This document shows positions 27,133-33,803 of a DNA stretch of 64,000 nucleotides, in pieces. Origin of the DNA: JTS-AC122 sp050246015 (GTDB taxonomy: Bacteria; Planctomycetota; Phycisphaerae; Phycisphaerales; UBA1924); assembly GCA_050246015.1 (NCBI GenBank), contig JBFWWU010000011.1, positions 62,001 to 126,000 on the forward strand, written 5' to 3'. Made by a program: the position numbers and the translations under genes. Within the stretch, counting starts at the first letter, position 1. Each line of letters opens with the position of its first letter. The notes under the pieces are model-generated. The model saw nothing but the letters and a program-made list of their open reading frames with translations. It made no database searches and had not been told where the DNA came from.

Positions 27133-27807
27133 ATGCGAGCACTTGTTGTGGAAGACAACCCGAAGATGGCCTCGGCGATCCAGCGGGGCTTGCGGGAAAA
27201 CGGGTATGCCGTTGATGTGTCCGGAATGGGCTTTGAAGGCGAAGACCTCGCCGCCGGCGGGCAGTACGACGTCATCGTCCTGGATCTCATGCTCCCGGAT
27301 CGTGACGGCGTCGAGGTGTGCCGAAACTTGCGCCGCCGATGCATCAAGACGCCCATCCTGATGCTGACGGCGCTCTCCAGCACCGGTGACAAGATCGCCG
27401 GCCTTGACGCGGGCGCCGACGACTACCTCACCAAGCCGTTCGAGTTCGAGGAACTCCTGGCGCGCCTGCGGTCGCTCCTGCGACGCGGTGAAGCCAGCGA
27501 GGGCCGACACCTGGAATGCGATGGGCTCACGCTGGATCTGTATACCCGGCGCGCGGAGCGAGAGGGGAAGTTCGTCGATCTTTCCAACAAGGAGTTCGCG
27601 CTGCTCGAGTATTTCATGCGCAATCCGAACCGCGTGCTAAGCCGATCGCAGATCGCCGAGAAGGTCTGGGACATGAACTTCGACTCGGGATCGAACGTCA
27701 TCGATGTCTACGTCTCGGGTCTTCGCAAGAAGGTGGACCGCGGATTCGAGCGCCAACTCATCCATACCCTCAAGGGAGCCGGGTATCGCTTCGGCGTGAT
27801 GGAATAA
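27133..27807 (+). CDS. OmpR/PhoB-family response regulator
   Basis: 224 residues. The receiver domain (1–115) has the acidic pair in VVEDNP, the phospho-accepting Asp in VIVLDLMLPDRDG, and the conserved Thr and Lys in MLTALSS and YLTKPFEF. The winged-helix output domain (about 130–224) contains FVDLSNKEFALLEYFMRNPN and NVIDVYVSGLRKKVD…GAGYRFGV, the CusR/CopR-like subtype. ATG 27133 is preceded by GGAG; the frame upstream of it is not family-like. The histidine kinase follows 37 bases later. OmpR-type regulators bind tandem direct repeats, and candidate sites lie at 30334–30422. Confidence 0.92.
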   Translation: MRALVVEDNPKMASAIQRGLRENGYAVDVSGMGFEGEDLAAGGQYDVIVLDLMLPDRDGVEVCRNLRRRCIKTPILMLTALSSTGDKIAGLDAGADDYLTKPFEFEELLARLRSLLRRGEASEGRHLECDGLTLDLYTRRAEREGKFVDLSNKEFALLEYFMRNPNRVLSRSQIAEKVWDMNFDSGSNVIDVYVSGLRKKVDRGFERQLIHTLKGAGYRFGVME

Positions 27808-27844
27808 TCGCGCTCCGTCCGGCGGTAGATCCCAGAGGGTGTGC

Positions 27845-29404
27845 ATGTCTCTGCGACTCCGATTGACGATGTGGGTGCTGGCGCTGTTTGTCGCCATTAC
27901 GTCCACGACGGCCGGTGTCGCCTGGCTGTACCAGCGCTCCCAGATGTCCGAGTTCTTCGATGACCTGCTCCGCACCCGCGCCGCGAGCATCGCCACCCAG
28001 GTCGAGAAGCACCTCCCCGGCCTCACGCTCGAGCAACTCCGCGATGTCGCCCAGCGAGAGACGCGATACGTGCAGATCTCTTCCGTCAGGGTCATGGTCG
28101 TCGATCGCGACGGGCACGGCGTCACCAACAGCAACATCCAGTGGCCGGACGAGGTCTTCGGCGACGCCAAGCAGGTCATCAGCCGCGGCCTGCCCAGACA
28201 GGGGCGAGTGACCCCGCAGGATCTTGCGTTCGATACCGGCCGCGGCGCTTCGGTCCGGTACGTGGCCGTGCCAATCCGGGACCCCGCCGGCAATCGCTAC
28301 GCCCTGGTCGTCGCGACGTCGGACCTGTACGTCCGCACCCAGGCAGCGCTGGCGACGAAGATCTTCATCATCTCGGGCAGTTTCGGCGTGATCGCCGCCG
28401 CGCTCTGCGGGTGGTACATCGCCGGCATCGCCGTCGCGCCCCTCAAGCACGCCAAGGAGTTCGCCAGCCGGCTCGCGCCGGAATCGCTGGGTGAGCACAT
28501 CGACGCCAAGGGCGTCTCCGCGGAGGTGAAGCAGTTGACCGAGGCGCTGGATTCGGCCCGCCAGCGCCTTCGACAGGCGTTCGAGACGCAGGAACGGTTC
28601 CTCTCCAATGTGTCGCACGAACTCAAGACGCCCATCGCTACCCTGCTCGTCGAAGCGCAGACGATCGACAAGCGTTCACTGTCCAGGCCCGCCGCCGAGT
28701 TTGTGCGGACCGCCGAGGAAGAAATGCGGCGCCTCGGCCGGCTCGTCGAGAGTTTCCTGATGCTCACCCGGGTGCAGGACGGCAAGGGCATCGTCAAGAT
28801 CCAGCAGGTCCCCGTCAATGAACTGCTCCTGGACAGCATCGCCAACTGCACCCCGATGGCCAGGCAGCACACGGTCTCGCTCCGTCCGAGCCTGATCGAA
28901 GACGAGGAGCACCTCGATGCGGCCATCGCGGGTGACCCCGACCTTCTGCGAACCATGGTTGACAACCTCGCGCGCAACGCCATCCGCTTTTCGCCCCCGA
29001 ACGGAGTGGTCCGAGTGATTGCCCGGATCGAGGATGGGATGTTCGTCGCGGCCGTTCAGGATGACGGACCGGGACTGCCCGGCGACCTGCTCTCGAAGAT
29101 CTTCAACCGATTTGTGCAGGCGCCCGAAGAGCAGCGTCGCGGCCGCGGCCATGGACTGGGCTTGACCATCGCGCAAGCGGTCGCGGAACTCCACGGCGGC
29201 AACATCACGGTCAGCAATCTCCCGACCGCCGGCGCCGAGTTCGTCGCGCGCATTCCCCTGGCGCACCGCCCCTCCGATGCCGTCAGCGCCGGCATGGGAC
29301 ATTCGGGGGAAGATGGGGCGATCACGAGTCCCCCGAACGCTCACCCCTCCCCGCCATCCGCCGGCTCAGGTTCCCTCGACGGGTCGCCGCGCTCCGCCGA
29401 TTGA
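27845..29404 (+). CDS. Membrane sensor histidine kinase
   Basis: 519 residues, the partner of the preceding regulator. Two membrane helices (about 5–25 and 165–190) flank a periplasmic sensing domain. A HAMP-like linker (YIAGIAVAPLKHAKEFASRL) follows. The phospho-accepting His is in FLSNVSHELKTPIATLL. The ATPase domain shows the N box (NLARNAIRFSPPNG), G1 (DDGPGLPGDLL) and G2 (GHGLGLTIA). It resembles CusS/heavy-metal-type kinases by architecture only; the signal is unknown. AGAGGG lies just before the ATG. Its last 64 bases overlap the convergent ethylene-receptor-like gene. Confidence 0.92.
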   Translation: MSLRLRLTMWVLALFVAITSTTAGVAWLYQRSQMSEFFDDLLRTRAASIATQVEKHLPGLTLEQLRDVAQRETRYVQISSVRVMVVDRDGHGVTNSNIQWPDEVFGDAKQVISRGLPRQGRVTPQDLAFDTGRGASVRYVAVPIRDPAGNRYALVVATSDLYVRTQAALATKIFIISGSFGVIAAALCGWYIAGIAVAPLKHAKEFASRLAPESLGEHIDAKGVSAEVKQLTEALDSARQRLRQAFETQERFLSNVSHELKTPIATLLVEAQTIDKRSLSRPAAEFVRTAEEEMRRLGRLVESFLMLTRVQDGKGIVKIQQVPVNELLLDSIANCTPMARQHTVSLRPSLIEDEEHLDAAIAGDPDLLRTMVDNLARNAIRFSPPNGVVRVIARIEDGMFVAAVQDDGPGLPGDLLSKIFNRFVQAPEEQRRGRGHGLGLTIAQAVAELHGGNITVSNLPTAGAEFVARIPLAHRPSDAVSAGMGHSGEDGAITSPPNAHPSPPSAGSGSLDGSPRSAD

Positions 29405-30252
29405 ATCGGCATGAGTTGAACTAGCCCGGTGACGGTGCGCTGATTGACGGATATCGCCGGGTGATCGGGCTTGGCGGCGATCCGAAGTTCCCACGCCGTG
29501 TCGTATCCCTTCAGCGGCAGGCGCACGCGAAGGGGGGCCCGCGTCTCCCAGGCGGCCCGGGCGGCGTCCCGGAGTCTTGTCAGATCCTGGGCGCTCAGGA
29601 CGTTCGCCCAGTTGAAGCCGTGGTCGCCCACCTGGAGCCCGCAGTCTCGCAGCAGTTCCCGGTACCCTGACTCCCACACAATTTCCCCGGTGTCGAAATT
29701 CCACATTACCGAGAACGCGCGCGCGGATCCCACCGCGGCGCGGATTCGCCGCTCGCGGATGGTGAGTTCCGACGTGCGGCGCTCCAGGTCGGCTCGATTC
29801 GACGCGAGCGTCTGGTTGTCCAGCATGCTCTGCTTCAAGGTCCCTTGAAGTTGCACGTGCTCCCTGGTCAGCGAGGGGATCGAAAGGGCCAGGGGCAGGA
29901 CCCGGATCAGCGCGACCACCGTCGCGACGGACACGATCGCGGTGATCACTTTGATCAACCCGGTGAGCCGGTACGCCGGCCACCAGAACATCAGAGTTTC
30001 CACGCCGTGCCCGATCCCACACGCGAGAATAAACGCGATGAACAGCCAGATGATCCTGGGAAACGCGATGTCCTTCCGGCGGCGCACAAACACGAACAAC
30101 GCGACCGGAATAGCCACGTACGCCAGGAAAATCACGAAATCACTGACGATGTGCGTCCACCCCTCCAGCGCCCCCCAGTTACCGCACGTCCAGCGGGCCG
30201 GAAAATCGGAGGTATCGAGCAGCTTGCGCAGGTATTCAACAGGCGAGGCCAT
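29341..30252 (-). CDS. Ethylene-binding-domain membrane sensor with PAS, no kinase
   Basis: 303 residues. Three membrane helices (residues 35–120) match the copper/ethylene-binding domain of plant ETR1: SDFVIFLAYVAIP, FILACGIGH and KVITAIVSVATVVALIRVLP. Asp38, Tyr45, Pro49, Cys78 and His82 have exactly the spacing of ETR1 Asp25, Tyr32, Pro36, Cys65 and His69, the residues known for Cu(I) and ethylene binding. A coiled coil (about 125–165) and a PAS-like domain (about 170–275) follow, and then the chain ends: there is no kinase, GGDEF or output domain. The product would sense a small gas or copper at the membrane and act through a partner, perhaps the convergent kinase. Ligand and partner are inferred. 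Confidence 0.8.
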   Translation of the reverse strand: MASPVEYLRKLLDTSDFPARWTCGNWGALEGWTHIVSDFVIFLAYVAIPVALFVFVRRRKDIAFPRIIWLFIAFILACGIGHGVETLMFWWPAYRLTGLIKVITAIVSVATVVALIRVLPLALSIPSLTREHVQLQGTLKQSMLDNQTLASNRADLERRTSELTIRERRIRAAVGSARAFSVMWNFDTGEIVWESGYRELLRDCGLQVGDHGFNWANVLSAQDLTRLRDAARAAWETRAPLRVRLPLKGYDTAWELRIAAKPDHPAISVNQRTVTGLVQLMPIQSAERGDPSREPEPADGGEG

Positions 30253-30333
30253 GAAAGGTCCCAATACAGGATGGAGAGGTCCGGCGTCGGTTTCCAATGC
30301 TAACCTGACTCGGGCGATTTGCATAATGAAGAA

Positions 30334-30351
30334 TGTTTAATCAGTGTTTAA
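30334..30351. promoter_or_regulatory. 7-4-7 direct repeat TGTTTAA (candidate OmpR-type site)
   Basis: TGTTTAA-TCAG-TGTTTAA: two identical 7-mers with a 4-base spacer, an 11-base period as in PhoB boxes. It sits 82 bases upstream of the ethylene-receptor-like gene, in an A+T-rich patch of an otherwise G+C-rich window. Confidence 0.5.
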
Positions 30352-30395
30352 TGTTCCGACCTGCTCGCGGACTCGATAGCCGGGCCGGCGAAGAC

Positions 30396-30407
30396 GAAAA
30401 TATTTTC
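30396..30407. promoter_or_regulatory. Perfect 12-base palindrome GAAAATATTTTC
   Basis: A perfect dyad of pure A+T core in a G+C-rich genome, between the two direct-repeat pairs. It could be an operator half or a promoter-associated A+T patch. Confidence 0.35.
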
Positions 30408-30422
30408 ATGCGCCGTTCATGC
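30405..30422. promoter_or_regulatory. 7-4-7 direct repeat TTCATGC (candidate OmpR-type site)
   Basis: TTCATGC-GCCG-TTCATGC has the same 7-4-7 geometry as the repeat at 30334 but a different sequence. It lies 67 bases before the TTG start of the small membrane protein at 30490. Confidence 0.5.
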
Positions 30423-30489
30423 TTCGGTCACACCGCCGATGTAACTATTTATTCGATGTATTCTTGACCCCTTCGCGGGAGCCCGCTGC

Positions 30490-30714
30490 TTGAAAGCCCG
30501 TGCCGTGTTTTTCTCCCTTCTTCCAGTGGTTGTCGGCCTCGCGGTGTACCGTTTCGGTTTCTGGCAACAGAGCGTCTGGATCGATGCTCTATTTCTGATC
30601 GGGACGTTGACGCTCCTGATCCTCGCCGTGCGGTGGTGGTTGAGCATTCTGCATGGCACCCAGCAGCGCATGGCTTCTGAGGATGACGACGAGCATGGCA
30701 CGAGGAGGCACTGA
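30490..30714 (+). CDS. Small two-helix membrane protein, unknown
   Basis: 74 residues from a TTG start preceded by GGGAG. Two hydrophobic stretches (FFSLLPVVVGLAVYRFGFW and ALFLIGTLTLLILAVRWWL) are joined by a short loop. The end is charged and acidic (SEDDDEHGTRRH). No family was recognised. Its upstream region carries the paired direct repeats and the palindrome, so it may be controlled by the nearby two-component system. It is followed by the sigma factor gene. Confidence 0.5.
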   Translation: MKARAVFFSLLPVVVGLAVYRFGFWQQSVWIDALFLIGTLTLLILAVRWWLSILHGTQQRMASEDDDEHGTRRH

Positions 30715-30908
30715 CGCAGCCGGCGGCTGATCTCCCGGCCGCAATGTTCGCCCCGCGATCCCGATATGTCGTTATGAGACCGAATTCACGGCTCATTCAT
30801 CGAGCCGCCAGGGTACCCGGCGAAGATATCACTGTCGAGCGGCCGCTCGGCACGTCTCGTGCGGAGCCCACTTCGCATCCAACATCAATCTAGCAAGGAG
30901 AACAGGGC

Positions 30909-31808
30909 ATGACGCTCGTCACCGCCAGTAAGTCTCGTTCGGCCAATAGGCCTTCTGGGAGTCAGAAGCGGTCTCACAGTTCGGGCAAATCATCCATGTC
31001 GGCCGATCCGTTCTTTGATTCGATCGCGGGGATTGACCGGATCACGCCGGCGCAGGAGATCGAGTTCGCGCGCGCTTGGCGCGAACACGGCGACATTCAA
31101 GCCCGGAATCATCTGATCGAGGCGAACATCCGGCTCGTGCGGTCGATCGCCCGGACGCTCGAACACCGGGGCGTATCGCTGGAGGATCTGACCTCGGAAG
31201 GCAACGTGGGGCTGGTGCGGGCGGCCGAGCGGTTCGACCACACCTGCGGTTGCCGCTTCAGCACGTTCGCCTTTCACTACGTGCGGCACTCGATGACCGC
31301 GCTGTTTGCGCAGCAATCCACGCGGGGGCGGCTGAAACACTCGGCGCGACGGCAGGTGACGCAGTGGAGCCAGGCGGTGTCGTCGCTGATTACCGCCAGC
31401 GGGGTGACTCCCGACGATCAGCAGGTGGCCGAGTACCTGGGGTGGACGGTGGAGGAGGTGGCCAAGGCTCGGCGGCTGCACGACAACACGTCGAGCGTGG
31501 CGCGGGACTTCGCGCTGCAGGCCGAGGCTGAGTCGAGGCAGCAGGAGTTCACGGACCCATCGGCGCGACTGGACGACGAAGAGCAGCAGGCGATGCGGCA
31601 GTCCGTGCGGACGCTGCAGTCGATCCTCTCGCCGCGGGAGCGGCAGGCAATGGAGTTGCTCTACGGGTTCAGCGCCCCGCAGCGACTGGACGCCAAGGGA
31701 ACGGCGGGGGTGATGGGGTGCTCCATCCAAGACATTGTGCGCCTGCGAGCGGTGGCACACTCGAAGTTGCGACGGCATCGACACCTGATCGAGAAAACCC
31801 GACGATAA
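30909..31808 (+). CDS. Sigma-70-family RNA polymerase sigma factor
   Basis: 299 residues with strong AAGGAGAAC before the ATG. After a basic, Ser-rich 30-residue leader comes region 1.2 (DRITPAQEIEFARAWREH), region 2 (RNHLIEANIRLVRSIARTL; LTSEGNVGLVRAAERFDHTCGCRFSTFAFHYVRHSM), a region 3 (GVTPDDQQVAEYLGWTVEEVA) and region 4 (LSPRERQAMELLYGF, then a helix-turn-helix ending IVRLRAVAHSKLRRHR). The R-F-S-T-F-A in region 2.3/2.4 is slightly unlike RpoD's FSTYA. It is an alternative group 2/3-type factor, plausibly running the stress genes around it. No anti-sigma gene is seen. Confidence 0.9.
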   Translation: MTLVTASKSRSANRPSGSQKRSHSSGKSSMSADPFFDSIAGIDRITPAQEIEFARAWREHGDIQARNHLIEANIRLVRSIARTLEHRGVSLEDLTSEGNVGLVRAAERFDHTCGCRFSTFAFHYVRHSMTALFAQQSTRGRLKHSARRQVTQWSQAVSSLITASGVTPDDQQVAEYLGWTVEEVAKARRLHDNTSSVARDFALQAEAESRQQEFTDPSARLDDEEQQAMRQSVRTLQSILSPRERQAMELLYGFSAPQRLDAKGTAGVMGCSIQDIVRLRAVAHSKLRRHRHLIEKTRR

Positions 31809-31885
31809 CCCCCCCTCCCCCCCCACCCACGCACTCCCGCGCCCGCGGCCCAGGCCCGGGGCGCCTTGCCGAGCCGCCTGCCACC

Positions 31886-31922
31886 CACCCCGGTGTGTCG
31901 CGTCGTTCGCGCCACCGGGGTG
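31886..31922 (+). terminator. Hairpin after the sigma factor gene
   Basis: A perfect 10-bp stem (CACCCCGGTG / CACCGGGGTG) with a 17-base loop, followed by TGTGTGCGT, not a clean T-run. A C-rich tract (31810–31830) lies between the stop and this stem. Confidence 0.45.
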
Positions 31923-32069
31923 TGTGTGCGTCCAAGGGGCGAGAGCCCGAAGCCCAAACATGAAGGGTGATTCACGGTCTCCTCAGCCACCGGCCGGGAG
32001 AGGCGCTGGATGATACATGAGGTCATCGAATCACCGCGCACTTGTGCGCTCACTCATTGGAGATTACAC

Positions 32070-32456
32070 ATGGCAAACTCAAGTTCCCGACAGACCCCGG
32101 TGCGGACGCAGCCGGATTCGACCCAGCACCGCCCGGATAAGGACTCGAAGCCGAAGTCAAAGGACGACGGGTCGTGCGGATGCGGCGACCAGGCTGAGAA
32201 CAAGACGAACCCGGACGCCGTCAAGAAGAACCCGACCGACCCCGGATCGCACACACACACGAGATCGGAAGTCGCGCCCGACTCCGAGTTCGAGGGCAGC
32301 CAACCGGGTCGGCAAAGCAACTCCGACGTAGATGCCCCCGAGGGTGGGCAGACGGATGGATCGTCGGGGAACAAGGCGTCGTCGCAGGACCCCTCGACGC
32401 GGCGGGATCGATCGGATGCCGCGTCGAACAAGGGGCGGCCGGGCGACAAGCGCTGA
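32070..32456 (+). CDS. Small disordered hydrophilic protein, unknown
   Basis: 128 residues. The ATG at 32070 is preceded by GGAG. The product is almost wholly hydrophilic and low in complexity (Ser, Asp, Lys, Gln, Pro, Asn), with one compact GSCGCGDQ motif near residue 35. There is no signal peptide and no membrane segment. Such extremely hydrophilic small proteins next to stress genes may be desiccation or osmotic protectants, but no family is recognised. A strong terminator follows. Confidence 0.5.
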   Translation: MANSSSRQTPVRTQPDSTQHRPDKDSKPKSKDDGSCGCGDQAENKTNPDAVKKNPTDPGSHTHTRSEVAPDSEFEGSQPGRQSNSDVDAPEGGQTDGSSGNKASSQDPSTRRDRSDAASNKGRPGDKR

Positions 32457-32557
32457 GTCGGCTATACCACTGCTCGCTGCACGTGCCTATGTGCCTTGGC
32501 ACGTCACGCGGAAGCGGGAAGAAGGGCTCCCCCCTCCTTCTCCCGTCGCCGCGTAGG

Positions 32558-32593
32558 CCGCTCCGGCAGCCATGCCGGGGCGGTTTTCTTCTT
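32558..32593 (+). terminator. Terminator after the disordered-protein gene
   Basis: A 10-bp stem (CCGCTCCGGC / GCCGGGGCGG, one G·T pair) with a six-base loop is followed by TTTTCTTCTT. Confidence 0.85.
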
Positions 32594-32728
32594 GGAACAC
32601 CGGGGAGGGCAGTGCGGGAGTGAATCGACATTAATCGACGATTCACGGGGGTGCGTGGACGCCGCGCGTACTACATGGAGCGGCGTGCGAAGGCCGCGCC
32701 TGAACCCCAAGCACAAAGGAGGTCACTG

Positions 32729-33007
32729 ATGAACTCTCGCAATGGTCATGCCGGTAAGAACAGTCGCAATCGGACGAGGCAGCACGCCTCGGGCGGAACG
32801 CTCACTTCGGCGCTGGAAACGGGGAGTGAGAAGGCCCACGCGGCGATGGAGACGATCACCGAGGCGGCCAACGAAGTGTCGGAGCGGGCGAAGGTGGCCC
32901 GGGAACGCGTCACGACGTTCATCGAAGAACGTCCGATGACGAGCGTGATGATCGGGGTCGCCGTTGGGGCGCTGGCGGCGCGGTTGCTCGGCGCGTTCAG
33001 GCGCTGA
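32729..33007 (+). CDS. ElaB/YqjD-like (DUF883) membrane-anchored protein
   Basis: 92 residues from an ATG preceded by the near-perfect AAAGGAGGT. A helical, charged N-terminal two-thirds (ALETGSEKAHAAMETITEAANEVSERAKVA) leads to a C-terminal anchor RPMTSVMIGVAVGALAARLLG, the end typical of the ElaB/YqjD/DUF883 family (FIEERP then a Gly-zipper helix). In enteric bacteria these proteins sit in the inner membrane, bind ribosomes and are induced in stationary phase by RpoS. The holin-like gene 66 bases downstream is probably in the same transcript. Confidence 0.7.
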   Translation: MNSRNGHAGKNSRNRTRQHASGGTLTSALETGSEKAHAAMETITEAANEVSERAKVARERVTTFIEERPMTSVMIGVAVGALAARLLGAFRR

Positions 33008-33073
33008 GGCCGGCTCGCGGCGCCGGCGGGCCCTCCGGGGGGAACAGACAGCCGACGCAGATGGAGGTAGCCC

Positions 33074-33778
33074 GTGTTCCGAGCACTGACCGAATCCATT
33101 GATCGCGCGGTGGATCGTGTGTCTACTGAAGCACGCACTCTCGTTTCGAACGTCGAGCGAGAGTGCGTGCTTGTTCTGGGGTGGGTGGTGTGCGCGCTGG
33201 TGGCGCTGGCGGCGGTGATGGGGCTGCTGGCCGCATCGGTGGTCGCGCTCTCTGAACCGATCGGGACTCCCGGGGCGCTGGCGATCGTTTCGGGTGCGAC
33301 GCTCGTGGTGGCGGCGGGCCTGGCGCTCTGGCTGCGGTCGCGGAGCAGCCTGACCTCGGCGGACGATTCGGCATCGGCGCCGTCGATAGAGCATGCCGAC
33401 GCGCCGGAGGAGTTTCCCGTTACGGTCGAAGCCCGGGGTACCGCCAAACCACCGGATCCCTCGGCGTCGGCGACTCCGACACCGGGGTCCGCGTCTTCAA
33501 GGCATCAACACATGAACGGACACCCCCAGCCTTCGCGGCATGAGCCCAAGGAATCTCTGGACGACGCGGCGTTCCTCGCGGCGGCGGCCGCGGCGGCGGC
33601 CCTGGTCATCGGCACGCGCAACGTCATCCGGGTCGCGTCGGTCGCGTATGACACGGCGCGAGTGGTCGGTGTGATCGCGGGCAGCGTGAATCTCGCCGAC
33701 CTGATCGACACGGTGGTGCGGCAGAGCGCGTCTCCCGGCAAGGCGAGCGCGCGCGAAGCCGGGCGTGCTCGTCACTGA
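33074..33778 (+). CDS. Holin/DUF1469-like membrane protein
   Basis: 234 residues from a GTG preceded by GGAGG. An amphipathic start (FRALTESIDRAVDRVSTEARTL) is followed by two membrane helices (VLVLGWVVCALVALAAVMGLLA and PGALAIVSGATLVVAAGLALWL), the layout of the phage-holin-3_6/YqjE-type proteins that pair with ElaB/YqjD. A disordered linker and a third Ala-rich hydrophobic stretch (AAFLAAAAAAAALVIGTR) are extra. Codons 19–33 contain a perfect 15-base inverted repeat. The role is probably in envelope stress. Confidence 0.6.
   Translation: MFRALTESIDRAVDRVSTEARTLVSNVERECVLVLGWVVCALVALAAVMGLLAASVVALSEPIGTPGALAIVSGATLVVAAGLALWLRSRSSLTSADDSASAPSIEHADAPEEFPVTVEARGTAKPPDPSASATPTPGSASSRHQHMNGHPQPSRHEPKESLDDAAFLAAAAAAAALVIGTRNVIRVASVAYDTARVVGVIAGSVNLADLIDTVVRQSASPGKASAREAGRARH
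33129..33172 (+). repeat. Perfect 15-bp inverted repeat inside the holin-like gene
   Basis: AAGCACGCACTCTCG (33129–33143) and its exact complement (33158–33172) flank 14 bases. In RNA this is a very stable hairpin 55 bases into the coding sequence. Confidence 0.9.
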
Positions 33779-33803
33779 ACAGCATCGACCATGAGTCGCG
33801 GGG

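Noticed and set aside
31808..31835. C-rich tract after the sigma factor gene
   Set aside because: It is simple low-complexity sequence with no partner or periodicity to suggest function.
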